Assembly (NCBI GenBank): GCA_003513765.1
Contig: DONT01000007.1
Coordinates: 1-40,468 of the forward strand
Direction: 5' to 3'
Source of the DNA: Jeotgalicoccus sp.
Lineage (GTDB): Bacteria; Bacillota; Bacilli; Staphylococcales; Salinicoccaceae
DNA length: 40,468 nt
Shown: positions 8,718 through 17,785 of the stretch, one piece after another
How the letters are laid out: each line of letters begins with the position of its first letter
Numbering within the stretch: position 1 is the first letter of the stretch
The notes under the pieces: model-generated
What the model was told of the DNA's origin: nothing
Seen by the model: the letters and a program-made list of their open reading frames with translations, nothing else
Databases searched by the model: none
Program-made: the position numbers and the translations under genes

Positions 8718-9260
8718 TTAACTGTAAAATTCAGGTTTTAATAATCCGATATACGGCAAATTGCGGTATTGCTGATCGAAATCAAGTCCGTAGCCGACCA
8801 CGAAGCCGTCAGGAATTTTAGTTCCAATGTATTTTACTTCAACATCAAGTTTTCTTTCAGGTACCGGTTTGTCGAGCAGCGTTACAATTTCAATCGATGC
8901 CGCTTTGCGGTAGGTTAAAAATTCGATGATAGAGTTTAAAGTCGTGCCTGTTTCTACGATGTCTTCGACGATAATTATATGTCTGCCCTCTACAGATGTA
9001 GATAAATCTTTCAGGATTTTAACTTCTCCCGTCGATTTAGTACCGACGTAGCTTGAAACATCCATAAAATCAATTTCCATATGTGTATCGATATGTTTAA
9101 TTAAATCTGCCATGAACATAATAGAACCTTTCAGAAGTCCTACAAGCACGGGCTTTTTACCTTCGTAGTCGTTAGTAATACGTTCTCCGAGGTTTTTGTT
9201 TATTGTTTCTATATCTTCAACCGATAAAACAATCTCGCTTATATCATTTTGAATTGTCAT
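8718..9260 (-). CDS. hpt: Hypoxanthine phosphoribosyltransferase
   Basis: Salvages hypoxanthine (and probably guanine) to IMP and GMP using PRPP. 180 aa. The PRPP-binding loop reads VEDIVETGTT at 98-107, and the family segments LLKGSIMFMADLI (42-54) and FVVGYGLDFDQQYRNLPYIG near the C-terminus are present. Two adjacent ATG codons occur; the second is seven bases from AAGGAG and is chosen. The start overlaps the 3' end of tilS, the tilS-hpt-ftsH order of Bacillus and Staphylococcus. Confidence 0.97.
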   Translation of the reverse strand: MTIQNDISEIVLSVEDIETINKNLGERITNDYEGKKPVLVGLLKGSIMFMADLIKHIDTHMEIDFMDVSSYVGTKSTGEVKILKDLSTSVEGRHIIIVEDIVETGTTLNSIIEFLTYRKAASIEIVTLLDKPVPERKLDVEVKYIGTKIPDGFVVGYGLDFDQQYRNLPYIGLLKPEFYS

Positions 9261-10503
9261 CATTAAACTCCTTCGTAATTCTTAATAGTCTGTTTTCAGA
9301 TGGTTCAATTATATTATAAATTGTGCCAACTGCAATAATAATACCGTGTGAATTTACTGCAACCGGCATTTTCAGCCGTTCACCCGCCGGAATTTTTTTA
9401 TCGATAAACAGCCGGCTGATTTTTTTCGTGCCAACGTCCTCAATATAAACTTTGTCACCCGCCGCCTTCATACGCAGTGTCAGCGGCAGTTCCGACTCCG
9501 GCAAATTTACAGTAATATGATAGTCATTATAAATAAATTCGCCGTTATGCTCAATAGATAAGCGGGATTTCACCGGCGCTTCTTTTACTGTCTTTGTATA
9601 AAAACAGTCATATTCAATATGCACAGCGGCATGGCCTGCATCGAATACGGTCTGAGCGATTGTCCCACCGAGGACAGTATCGAGCGAATCCAATGCCTGA
9701 CGGCTGATCCGTACCCCCCGCTTGTTCAGCAGCACGGTCAGAATATACCTTCTGATTATTCCGCTGTGTTTCAAATATTCGCGCCTGGACAGCCTGCCGT
9801 TTTTTGCCGCGACAAATTCTTCTGCGTAATTATAAGCGAAATCACTGAGTTCATTCATATCTTCCCTGACATAATCCAGCTGTCCGATATCCAGTACAGC
9901 TGATTGTTTTATGCCGGGAATAATATGATGTCTCACATAATTCCTCGTATAGTCATCACCGGAGTTGCTCGCATCTTCAAAATACGTTACGTTATGCAGC
10001 GCCTGATAAGAATGAATGTCCGTTTTAGTCACTTTCATAAACGGACGGACAATCGTATAGGTGTCTTTGTCCCGCAGTGCGGGAATCCCTAAATTCCCGT
10101 ACAGGTGACGCCCGGTCAGGAGCTGCTGCAGCACAGTTTCATACTGATCATCCCGGTGATGTCCCATCAGTAAAAAGCTGATTTTTGAATCCTCCAGCAC
10201 ATGGCGGAAAAATTCATAGCGTTTTACTCTGCCGGCGTCCTGTGAAAATCCTTCCGTGAAATTCAGCACCGTCGATTCACAGCGGACCCCGTCTTCCTTA
10301 GTCATATTTTTTATATATACTGCTTCTTCTTTTGATGCTTCTCTGACATTGTGATTGACGTGAATGACCGTCAATTCATTATATGTATGTTTGTATTCAT
10401 TGGTCAGGAGATGATACATCACCATGGAGTCTATACCGCCCGACAGGGCCAATGCGATATCGTCATCCACGTCCCATGCAGTATCGATTTTCAGCTCCAT
10501 CAT
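9244..10503 (-). CDS. tilS: tRNA(Ile)-lysidine synthase
   Basis: Converts the wobble cytidine of tRNA-Ile(CAU) to lysidine so that it reads AUA; normally essential. 419 aa. The PP-loop ATP motif SGGIDS is at 21-26, HVNHNVR follows, and MGHHRDDQYET is a typical conserved block. The C-terminal half is the variable TilS substrate-binding region. AAGGAG lies seven bases before the first of two adjacent ATGs. It overlaps hpt at its 3' end and follows the weak yabR terminator. Confidence 0.95.
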   Translation of the reverse strand: MMELKIDTAWDVDDDIALALSGGIDSMVMYHLLTNEYKHTYNELTVIHVNHNVREASKEEAVYIKNMTKEDGVRCESTVLNFTEGFSQDAGRVKRYEFFRHVLEDSKISFLLMGHHRDDQYETVLQQLLTGRHLYGNLGIPALRDKDTYTIVRPFMKVTKTDIHSYQALHNVTYFEDASNSGDDYTRNYVRHHIIPGIKQSAVLDIGQLDYVREDMNELSDFAYNYAEEFVAAKNGRLSRREYLKHSGIIRRYILTVLLNKRGVRISRQALDSLDTVLGGTIAQTVFDAGHAAVHIEYDCFYTKTVKEAPVKSRLSIEHNGEFIYNDYHITVNLPESELPLTLRMKAAGDKVYIEDVGTKKISRLFIDKKIPAGERLKMPVAVNSHGIIIAVGTIYNIIEPSENRLLRITKEFNDDNSK

Positions 10504-10531
10504 TCATCGACTCCTTATTCCAAACAAATAA

Positions 10532-10561
10532 TAAAAAGGCTAGAGCGAATTGCTCCGGCCT
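10532..10561 (-). terminator. Imperfect hairpin terminator after yabR
   Basis: AGGC and GAGC arms pair with GCTC and GCCT across a two-base internal mismatch, with a five-base loop and five T. It is weaker than the other terminators here, so readthrough into tilS is likely; no separate tilS promoter is evident. Confidence 0.6.
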
Positions 10562-10571
10562 CTTAATATGA

Positions 10572-10952
10572 TTATTTACGACCTCTTCCGCCGCGGCGCG
10601 ATTCAGTTTGTCTTTTAATTGTAGACATTCTTTCTTCACTGTCTTTCAGGAAACCTGTTAATTTCTTTTCAAAGTCTTCCGGAGACGGTGTTTTCACACG
10701 TGGTTTCGGTTTTGGTTTATCCTGTGCTTTTTTAATCGATAAGCTTATCTTATTATCGTCACCTATCGTTAGCACCTTAACTTCGATTTCATCACCGACT
10801 TTTAAATGCTCATTGATGTCCTCTACGTACTTATCTGCTACTTCACTAATGTGAACTAATCCTGTTTTGCCGCCTGGCAATTGAACAAATGCACCAAATG
10901 GTTTAATCCCTGTTACTTTGCCGATAACTTTACTGCCCGCTTCAACTGACAT
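10572..10952 (-). CDS. yabR: S1 RNA-binding domain protein, YabR type
   Basis: 126 aa. Residues 5-75 are an S1/OB-fold domain with the typical GKVTGIKPFGAFVQL and GLVHISEV segments. A proline- and lysine-rich linker follows, then a basic C-terminus ending RRGGRGRK. Members of this family associate with ribosomes or RNA; the exact role is not known. The only start not preceded by in-frame stops is this ATG, yet GGAGG lies 13 bases upstream, unusually far. It sits between divIC and tilS, as yabR does near divIC in Bacillus. Confidence 0.88.
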   Translation of the reverse strand: MSVEAGSKVIGKVTGIKPFGAFVQLPGGKTGLVHISEVADKYVEDINEHLKVGDEIEVKVLTIGDDNKISLSIKKAQDKPKPKPRVKTPSPEDFEKKLTGFLKDSEERMSTIKRQTESRRGGRGRK

Positions 10953-11033
10953 GTTTTATTAATATCCTCCCAAAATCATTATACATTCCTATATTACCAT
11001 TAAATAAAAGAATAATCATTACATAAGCAATGA

Positions 11034-11423
11034 TTATTCTTCCTCCTGCTTCTGTTCTTTTTCCTCTTGATCAGGAAGATTAAAAATCAATTCTCCTTCT
11101 TCCGATAAAAAGAATTCGCTGCGCGCAATGCGCAGAATGTAATTATCATCGTTAAGCTGTCTGATCTGCTGTTCCAGATCGGAGTGCTGTTTATTTTTTT
11201 CTTCAAGCACTTCAGTCGTTGCCAGTACTTCGTTATGCAGTTCTTCATTTGCCTGTTTTTGATTGAATGCCACGAGCAGAAGTACAAGGACAATCCCGAG
11301 AAGGATACTGCCAAAGAACATCGTGCGGCGGCGTGACACCAGTGATTCACTCGCTAACTGCTTCTTTTCGCTATCGCGTTTTTTCGTATAGTTATTCAGG
11401 AGCCGGACTACCTTGTTGCTCAC
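11034..11423 (-). CDS. divIC: Cell division protein DivIC (FtsB-like)
   Basis: Small bitopic septal protein that complexes with FtsL and DivIB. 129 aa: a basic cytoplasmic N-terminus, one membrane segment at about 35-53, a coiled coil at about 55-95, a short beta-rich part, and an acidic C-terminal tail of E, Q and K. The start is GTG, and the ribosome binding site is weak (GGATGTGA). It lies between rqcP and yabR, the conserved location. A TATAAT-like -10 at 11463-11468 may give it a promoter, but no good -35 accompanies it. Confidence 0.93.
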   Translation of the reverse strand: MSNKVVRLLNNYTKKRDSEKKQLASESLVSRRRTMFFGSILLGIVLVLLLVAFNQKQANEELHNEVLATTEVLEEKNKQHSDLEQQIRQLNDDNYILRIARSEFFLSEEGELIFNLPDQEEKEQKQEEE

Positions 11424-11500
11424 ATTGTCACATCCAATCTTTTAGTCTTGTATTCACTATCTATTATATACAAGATACAGGAAAAATAGGTGACAATCTA

Positions 11501-11773
11501 TTAAAAATCTGATTCTTTTTCAATTTTCTCTTCATTTAGAACTTTGTACATGCGTTCCGCTTCTTCTTTTTTCGCTTTTTCATTTAATTCCAGTATTTCG
11601 TAGGTCATAATGCTGCGTCCGAAACGGATTTTAAGCGTATCGCCGACAGCAAGTGCAGTACTTGCTTTAGCCGCGCGGCCATTCACTTCAATACGTCCCT
11701 CTCCGCTGATTTCTTTCGCAAGCGTACGGCGCTTAATAATTCTTGATACTTTTAAAAATTTATCGAGTCTCAT
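11501..11773 (-). CDS. rqcP: S4-domain ribosome quality-control protein RqcP (YabO)
   Basis: 90 aa from the MRLDKF start, almost entirely an S4 RNA-binding domain (RLDKFLKVSRIIKRRTLAKE, GRIEVNGR). In Bacillus the homologue YabO was renamed RqcP; it binds stalled 50S subunits and supports alanine-tail synthesis with RqcH. GAGG lies nine bases upstream of the chosen ATG; an in-frame ATG three codons earlier has no spacing to a ribosome site. The start overlaps the end of mazG, implying coupling. Function is assigned by homology and location. Confidence 0.92.
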   Translation of the reverse strand: MRLDKFLKVSRIIKRRTLAKEISGEGRIEVNGRAAKASTALAVGDTLKIRFGRSIMTYEILELNEKAKKEEAERMYKVLNEEKIEKESDF

Positions 11774-12938
11774 GAATATCATCCTCTGTTATAATTTCAT
11801 GCAGCGGTTTTTCATGATGAATTGTTTCCTTCATCCATTTCAATACCGATGCCGCATATTCTTTTTCATGCTTAACTTTCGGCTTCTTGCCTTCTGCTGC
11901 TTTAGCTTTCGCCCAGACTTCATTCAGGTCATCCATATCGTTCACTGTCGCATCGCCGAAAACATGCGGGTGACGGTGCACTACTTTCTTATTCAGCGAA
12001 CTGAGAACGTCGTAAAAATCAAAGTAGCCTTCTTTTTTGCCGATTGCTGCATGCAGCGCAACCTGCAGCAGGATATCACCCAGTTCTTCGACCAGTCCGT
12101 CATCATCCTGCTTTTCAATCGCTTCGATTACTTCGTACGATTCTTCCAGAAGATAGCGTTCAAGCGATTCATGTGTCTGCGTATTGTCCCATGGACAGCC
12201 GTCTTCACTGACAAGTGTATCGAATACATTAATCATATGTCCGATTGTTTTGTTATCATACATTTCCCCGGATACTTTTGGCACAAACATGCACAAGAGA
12301 TTCGAGTCCGGCACATGGAAATCTATCTCGGCAATTGTACTTGTAATAATTTCTTCATCGGAACTGCCTGCTTTATCCACTAAATATACCGGTGCATCAT
12401 AATTATAATACTCGAGCAGTGTGACTTTCACTTCGCTGACAGACAGCTGATCGTAGACTTGGGTAATCAGCGTATGCTTGCGGTAATCGAGATCCCGTAT
12501 ATCGAGCGCTGTACCGTCCAGCAGCTGGAAGTTTTCATTTACCGGTATTTTAAGCGCCGTAATCACATCGTCGATAAAACTCTGTCCGCCGGCAATTTCA
12601 ACATTCACTTCGCCTCTGTCCGCCGCTTCTAAAAGACGCTCTGTCGTCGTCTCATAGACCATCGGGTGGCCCGGGACAGCATAGAGTATATCTTCAGCCC
12701 GGGCGGCTGTCAGCAATGCTGCTGTAATCTCTTCATACGTATCCTGAAACGTGTCCTCACGCTCGTAGTACGAATCAAAGCTCGTAATTTCCACACCTTC
12801 ATCCTGCAGCATTGCAACGGCCGGGTGATCCATCGTGCGCACGAATACTTTCTTCGCATTTTTAAGCTCTTTATAAACACCGAGCGGCATTTTATCAGTA
12901 TCCGATGTGCCGAGTCCGATAATTCTTACAGTATTCAT
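11760..12938 (-). CDS. mazG: Tetrapyrrole methylase-MazG NTP pyrophosphohydrolase fusion (YabN)
   Basis: 392 aa, two domains. Residues 1-220 resemble the SAM-dependent tetrapyrrole methylase fold (IIGLGTSD near the start, YAVPGHPMV at 86-94). Residues 240-385 are a MazG domain with EESYE at 265-269 and EELGD at 284-288 as metal-binding motifs. MazG hydrolyses aberrant nucleoside triphosphates; the role of the methylase-like half is unclear. It overlaps mfd by four bases and rqcP by 14, so all three are probably translated from one message. Confidence 0.93.
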   Translation of the reverse strand: MNTVRIIGLGTSDTDKMPLGVYKELKNAKKVFVRTMDHPAVAMLQDEGVEITSFDSYYEREDTFQDTYEEITAALLTAARAEDILYAVPGHPMVYETTTERLLEAADRGEVNVEIAGGQSFIDDVITALKIPVNENFQLLDGTALDIRDLDYRKHTLITQVYDQLSVSEVKVTLLEYYNYDAPVYLVDKAGSSDEEIITSTIAEIDFHVPDSNLLCMFVPKVSGEMYDNKTIGHMINVFDTLVSEDGCPWDNTQTHESLERYLLEESYEVIEAIEKQDDDGLVEELGDILLQVALHAAIGKKEGYFDFYDVLSSLNKKVVHRHPHVFGDATVNDMDDLNEVWAKAKAAEGKKPKVKHEKEYAASVLKWMKETIHHEKPLHEIITEDDIHETR

Positions 12939-15900
12939 CTGACTGCCTCCATTCTGCTGTCCTGTATTGCACTCATAATACTAACAAGTTCTTTAATATT
13001 TTTAGAGCGGATCGTTAAATGAATTTCTCCGTCTTTAACTGAAATCTTTAATATTCTGCTGTAATCCTGTGTATCCTGAAACAATTTCTCGCCGCTGATT
13101 TCTTCCGTTGCCGACTTGGATACGTTCAGGTAATAATGACGCGCATCCTCAGACACTTTGTAAATGCCGTACATCAGTGCATACACTTTTACTTTAACCA
13201 GTTCGATTAAGTTCACTACTTCTTCAGGGTATTCACCGAAACGGTCGATCAGTTCATCTTCAATATCCTGAATATCCTCCAGCGAATTTGCTTTTCTTAA
13301 GCGTTTGTAAATATCGATTTTCGACTGTTCATGCGTAATATACGTCGCCGGAATATAGGCATCTGCTTCAATATTAATCGGAATGCTGACCGGTTCTTCC
13401 TCTTTTTCAATACCTTGTTTTTCCTGCACTGCGCTTTCCAGCATGTCGCTGTACATTTCATAACCTACCGAATCGATAAACCCTGACTGGTTTTTACCAA
13501 GCAGGTTGCCGGCTCCGCGAATATTAAGGTCGCGCATAGCGATTTTAAAGCCGCTGCCGAGCTCCGTATATTCTTTAATGGCTTCAAGACGTTTTTCCGC
13601 TACTTCCGTCAGCACTTTATTCGGCTGATGGAAAAGATATGCATAACTGATTCTGTTACTCCGTCCAACACGTCCGCGGAGCTGATACAGCTGACTTAAA
13701 CCGAAGCGGTCCGCATCTTCTATAATCAGCGTATTGGCGTTTGGCACGTCCACACCGGTTTCAATAATCGTCGTCGTCACGAGCACATCGAATTCGCCGT
13801 TAACAAAAGCGAGCATCGTTTCCTCAATTTGCTTTTCAGTCATCTTCGCGTGCATGACACCAACCGATGCATCCGGCACGAGCATTTCAACGTGCGCCTG
13901 CTTGTTATAAATCGTATCGACTCTGTTGTGCAGGTAAAATACCTGGCCGTTTCTGGAGAGTTCGCGTTCAATTGCTTCCTTAACAAAATTGCCGTTAAAT
14001 TCGAGCACATATGTCTGCACCGGAAAGCGGTTTTCCGGCGGTGTTTCTATAACCGATAAATCCCTGACCCCTGTCAGACTCATATGAAGTGTTCTCGGAA
14101 TCGGCGTTGCTGTTAAAGTCAGTACATCAACGTTATTTTTTATCTGTTTAATCGCTTCTTTATGTTTTACCCCGAAACGCTGTTCTTCATCGACGATTAA
14201 GAGCCCGAGATCTTTATATTCAATCGATTTGCCGAGGATTTTATGGGTTCCGACAACGATATCGATGCGGCCTTCTTTTAAGCCTTCCGCTGTTTCACGG
14301 TTTTCTTTTGCTGTTCTAAAACGCGACATCATCGCAACATTGACCGGATAATCTTCAATTCTCTCGATTAAACTTTCAAAATGCTGTGCTGCAAGAATCG
14401 TTGTCGGTACCAGGAAGGCAACTTGTTTGCCGTCCTGTACCGCTTTAAACGCTGCACGGATTGCGACTTCGGTTTTACCGTAGCCGACATCACCGCATAA
14501 GAGACGGTCCATCGGCTTTGTATCTTCCATATCTTTCTTAATTTCATTCACACTCGCAAGCTGATCCGGTGTCGGTTCATACGGGAAGCGCGCTTCAAAT
14601 GCCTCCTGCATTTCCGTGTCCGGACTGAACTGGAAGCCCTGAGCTTGTGCACGCTCCTGATACAGCCGTATTAATTCTTCCGCAATATCATTAACATTAG
14701 ACGCCACTTTAGCTTTGGTTTTCTTCCATTCCACGCCGCCGAGTTTGTGCATTTTAGGTGAACCGTCGTCACTCGCGACATATTTCTGCACGAGGTCCAT
14801 CTGATCCACCGGAATATAGAGCTGGTCTGTGCCTTTGTACTGCAGTTTCATATAGTCGCTGTGGATCCCACCGACCTGCAGCGTTTCTATTCCTAAATAT
14901 CGGCCGACACCATGGTGGACATGGACGATATAATCTCCGACGTTTAGTTCCTGATAAGATTTAATCTTTTCGGCATTGGAAATTTTCTGTTTGCGTTTTT
15001 TACGTTTTTGAACTTTATTGTACAGCTCTTTCGACGTTAAAATTGCAGCGCTCATATACGGCAGGATAAACCCTGTTGCCATGCTGCCGGTTGTCAGAAC
15101 AATTCCTGACTTTTCCGGAATATCCTTAATAAAACTTGGAATTTTTAAATCTTCAAGCAGCTGTTTCGTCTTATTGAGTTCATCCTCATCGCGGAGAATA
15201 ATATTGACCAGATAGTCATTTTCCAGCATACCGTTTAAATTCGATGCGAGAATATCATACTGGCCGTAATAGATTTCCGTCGGTTTAACAGAAATTTTAA
15301 TCATTTCACCGATTGAAACAGGCATACTTTTCATGAATAAATTAAAGTATGTTACACCTTTAATATTTAACAGGCGCTCGTACTGACCTTCCAGATAATT
15401 GGCAGCACCGGTAAACATCTGACCCGCTTCAAGCACAGAGCCGAAATAGTTATGCACTGCTTCAAATTCAGCATCGTATGATGACTTTACCGCACCGACA
15501 TCATCGACAAAAACCCGGTGGCGCGGCGTTAAATAATCGAGCAGCGACTTGTCGTGATCTTCCAGAAGATGCGCAAACTGTACGAGATGGTTTACCAGCT
15601 GATCCGGATGCGTAACGACATCGTAATATTCTCTGAGTGCATCTTTCGTCACACCTTCAAGTCCCGCTGAAGTCTTTTCGTATAATTCATCGATTTTATC
15701 GAGCAGCTCTTCGCGCTCGCTCGCTTCGACAATATATTCTGCGTACGGTTCCAGTGTAATGCTGTCGATATTATTCAGTGACCGCTGTGTTTCAGGATCG
15801 ATTAAGCGGAGCGAATCGATTTCATCATCAAAAAGTTCAAGGCGAAGGAATACATCGTGCATATAAATATCAAAGATATCACCGCGCACTGCAAATTCAC

Positions 15901-16405
15901 CGAAATTCTGCGCCTGGTTCATACGTTTATAACCCAGACTGACAAGGAACTCTATCAGTTCATCATAATTCACCGTACCGCCGAGATTCAGTGTTCTTTC
16001 GTAGGACAGCAGCTTTTCTTTCGGCATTAAAGGTTTTAATAGCCCGTGTACAGGTACGATAAAGAGCCCTGGTTTCTCATGAGCAAGTGCATATAATGCA
16101 GTCATTCTTGCTTTCATAAAATCAGGGCTTTGCTTTGATAAGCTTTCAATCATAATGTCGCCGACGGGGAATGTATATACATTATCCATCACGTCCATCA
16201 TGCTGTTCGCCAGTTTTTCCATATGATGATTGTTTTCAACGAAAACGACATGCGGTTCTGCCGAATGCTCTGTCAGCTCTTTCAGCAGTACCGGTTTAAA
16301 GTCATCATTCACACCTGTGACGAGCAGGTTTTTATCGCTCTTATAATTGACAATACTTTTGACACGTTCATCATTTAATATTCTGTCGCTTATTTTTTTA
16401 TGCAT
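12935..16405 (-). CDS. mfd: Transcription-repair coupling factor
   Basis: Removes RNA polymerase stalled at DNA lesions and recruits UvrA. 1156 aa from the ATG chosen. In order: UvrB-like N-terminal domains, an RNA polymerase interaction domain with DYIVHVHHGVGRYLG, and a RecG-like translocase with Walker A GDVGYGKT and the DEEQRFG box. TATPIPRTLHMS, VGRSNR and the C-terminal TRCF domain follow. Upstream ATGs at 16411 and 16417 lie too close to the GGTGA ribosome site; the third ATG, five bases after it, fits best. It overlaps pth at its 5' end and mazG at its 3' end. Confidence 0.97.
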   Translation of the reverse strand: MHKKISDRILNDERVKSIVNYKSDKNLLVTGVNDDFKPVLLKELTEHSAEPHVVFVENNHHMEKLANSMMDVMDNVYTFPVGDIMIESLSKQSPDFMKARMTALYALAHEKPGLFIVPVHGLLKPLMPKEKLLSYERTLNLGGTVNYDELIEFLVSLGYKRMNQAQNFGEFAVRGDIFDIYMHDVFLRLELFDDEIDSLRLIDPETQRSLNNIDSITLEPYAEYIVEASEREELLDKIDELYEKTSAGLEGVTKDALREYYDVVTHPDQLVNHLVQFAHLLEDHDKSLLDYLTPRHRVFVDDVGAVKSSYDAEFEAVHNYFGSVLEAGQMFTGAANYLEGQYERLLNIKGVTYFNLFMKSMPVSIGEMIKISVKPTEIYYGQYDILASNLNGMLENDYLVNIILRDEDELNKTKQLLEDLKIPSFIKDIPEKSGIVLTTGSMATGFILPYMSAAILTSKELYNKVQKRKKRKQKISNAEKIKSYQELNVGDYIVHVHHGVGRYLGIETLQVGGIHSDYMKLQYKGTDQLYIPVDQMDLVQKYVASDDGSPKMHKLGGVEWKKTKAKVASNVNDIAEELIRLYQERAQAQGFQFSPDTEMQEAFEARFPYEPTPDQLASVNEIKKDMEDTKPMDRLLCGDVGYGKTEVAIRAAFKAVQDGKQVAFLVPTTILAAQHFESLIERIEDYPVNVAMMSRFRTAKENRETAEGLKEGRIDIVVGTHKILGKSIEYKDLGLLIVDEEQRFGVKHKEAIKQIKNNVDVLTLTATPIPRTLHMSLTGVRDLSVIETPPENRFPVQTYVLEFNGNFVKEAIERELSRNGQVFYLHNRVDTIYNKQAHVEMLVPDASVGVMHAKMTEKQIEETMLAFVNGEFDVLVTTTIIETGVDVPNANTLIIEDADRFGLSQLYQLRGRVGRSNRISYAYLFHQPNKVLTEVAEKRLEAIKEYTELGSGFKIAMRDLNIRGAGNLLGKNQSGFIDSVGYEMYSDMLESAVQEKQGIEKEEEPVSIPINIEADAYIPATYITHEQSKIDIYKRLRKANSLEDIQDIEDELIDRFGEYPEEVVNLIELVKVKVYALMYGIYKVSEDARHYYLNVSKSATEEISGEKLFQDTQDYSRILKISVKDGEIHLTIRSKNIKELVSIMSAIQDSRMEAVR

Positions 16406-16970
16406 TGACATCACCATTGTATTCGTTCATCACGTCTAGGAACGGTTCGGAGACAAAGCTCTGACAAGCTTTACTCGACACGTCGAGCACCTTGTCCAAT
16501 GTTTTTGAATCCGCTTCAGGGAACGTGCCGAGCACATAATTTGTTACCGGCATGCCTGCAGGCGGGCGTTCAATACCGAGACGGATACGATTATATTTTT
16601 CACTGCCGAAATGCTGCGTGAGCGATTTAATCCCGTTATGTCCGCCGCCGCTTCCTTTTTGGCGCAGACGAATTCTTCCAAGCGGTAAATCAAGATCATC
16701 ATAAATGACGACGATATCTTCAAGTTCAATATTGTAATAATCAATGAGCGGACGGACACCTTCACCTGATAAGTTCATAAATGTCTGAGGCTTAACGAGC
16801 ATCACTTTTTCCCCGTTTAATAATCCTGTGCCGAAAGTACATTTAAATTTAGTTTTATCAAGTTTGATGCCAGTATCTTCGCTCAGTCTGTCTATCGCCA
16901 TAAATCCGATATTATGACGAGTCTTATCATATTTTGGGCCTGGATTACCAAGACCGATAAAACACTTCAT
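16398..16970 (-). CDS. pth: Peptidyl-tRNA hydrolase
   Basis: Recycles peptidyl-tRNA released during translation. 190 aa, usual size. GLGNPG (6-11), the catalytic histidine H19 in TRHNIGF, FMNLSG, the YDDLDLP block with D91-D92, and GSGGGHNG are all present. AGGTGA lies about six bases before the ATG. It follows the rplY terminator by about 20 bases with no visible promoter, so it relies on readthrough or a promoter within rplY. It overlaps mfd. Confidence 0.97.
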   Translation of the reverse strand: MKCFIGLGNPGPKYDKTRHNIGFMAIDRLSEDTGIKLDKTKFKCTFGTGLLNGEKVMLVKPQTFMNLSGEGVRPLIDYYNIELEDIVVIYDDLDLPLGRIRLRQKGSGGGHNGIKSLTQHFGSEKYNRIRLGIERPPAGMPVTNYVLGTFPEADSKTLDKVLDVSSKACQSFVSEPFLDVMNEYNGDVNA

Positions 16971-16990
16971 TCCATCACCTCATAAACGTT

Positions 16991-17017
16991 AAAAAAGGCG
17001 ATGGAAAGTCCACCGCC
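16991..17017 (-). terminator. Rho-independent terminator of rplY
   Basis: A nine-base stem with one G-U pair (GGCGGTGGA / TCCATCGCC), a three-base loop and six T on the minus strand, 18 bases after the rplY stop codon. Confidence 0.92.
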
Positions 17018-17034
17018 GTTGTTATTTTTAATTA

Positions 17035-17670
17035 TTATTCTTCGTCTGCTTTGTCGTTCTTCTGAGCAGTCGCTTCTACTTCAACACTTTGTTCTTCAGC
17101 ATCTTCGTCTACTTCAGGCTCTTCAGTTGGAGCACTGATGATTACTAATGCATCAGAATCTTCGTTTTCGATAACGAAGTTGCCTTTAGAACGGATATCT
17201 TCAACGTGAATTGCATCTCCAACATTAAGGTCAGAAATATCTACTTCAATAGTTTCCGGAATGTCAGCAGGTTTAGCAGTTACAGACACTTCAAATAGTG
17301 GCTGTTCAAGAACGCCGCCTTCTTTTTGTCCTGGTGCTTCACCAGTTAATTCGATTTGTACTTCAACCGTTACTTCAGTCTGCATGTTAATTGCAATGAA
17401 GTCGATGTGAGTAATTTGGTTCTTAAGTGCATCGAACTGGTATTCGTTAACCATTACCTGAGTTACGCCATCAGCGATTTCAAGATCGATAACACCGTTA
17501 CGTCCGACTTCGCGAATTACTTTAATGAATTCGTTCTCGTCTACCGATAATGATGTATTTTCTGTTTCAAAACCATATACTACAGCAGGTACTTTACCTG
17601 TTTGACGTAATTCTTTAAGTTCTGATTGTTTTGATTTCTCAGCTCTTGAGTTTGAGGCTAATTTAGCCAT
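17035..17670 (-). CDS. rplY: 50S ribosomal protein L25/general stress protein Ctc
   Basis: 211 aa. The N-terminal 90 or so residues are the 5S-rRNA-binding L25 domain (LRQTGKVPAVVYG, NQITHIDF). The TL5/Ctc-type beta domain follows (IELTGEAPGQKEGGVLEQ), and the last 30 residues are an acidic tail. The start chosen, MAKLAS, has AAAGGTGG eight bases upstream; an in-frame ATG four codons earlier has no such site. In Bacillus ctc is sigma-B controlled, but here a sigma-A-like promoter is visible about 75 bases upstream and I saw no sigma-B site. A terminator follows directly. Confidence 0.96.
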   Translation of the reverse strand: MAKLASNSRAEKSKQSELKELRQTGKVPAVVYGFETENTSLSVDENEFIKVIREVGRNGVIDLEIADGVTQVMVNEYQFDALKNQITHIDFIAINMQTEVTVEVQIELTGEAPGQKEGGVLEQPLFEVSVTAKPADIPETIEVDISDLNVGDAIHVEDIRSKGNFVIENEDSDALVIISAPTEEPEVDEDAEEQSVEVEATAQKNDKADEE

Positions 17671-17740
17671 AATTATTTCCACCTTTCATCTAATACAAGT
17701 CTTTTATAATAACGCCTATCCTAACACATAGCCACGCATT

Positions 17741-17770
17741 ATAATACCACAAAATACACCAGTTTGTAAA
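17741..17770 (-). promoter_or_regulatory. Sigma-A promoter of rplY
   Basis: TTTACA, an 18-base spacer and TATTAT with a TGG extension in front of the -10, in the 115-base gap between prs and rplY. A short CAGTTT/AAACTG inverted repeat lies over the -35, with no T run after it. Confidence 0.65.
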
Positions 17771-17785
17771 AAAACTGTTAAATTA

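Noticed and set aside
11610..12383. 257-codon plus-strand open frame
   Set aside because: It lies antisense to mazG and rqcP, both clear genes; composition is rich in Phe, Cys and Ile as expected for an antisense shadow.
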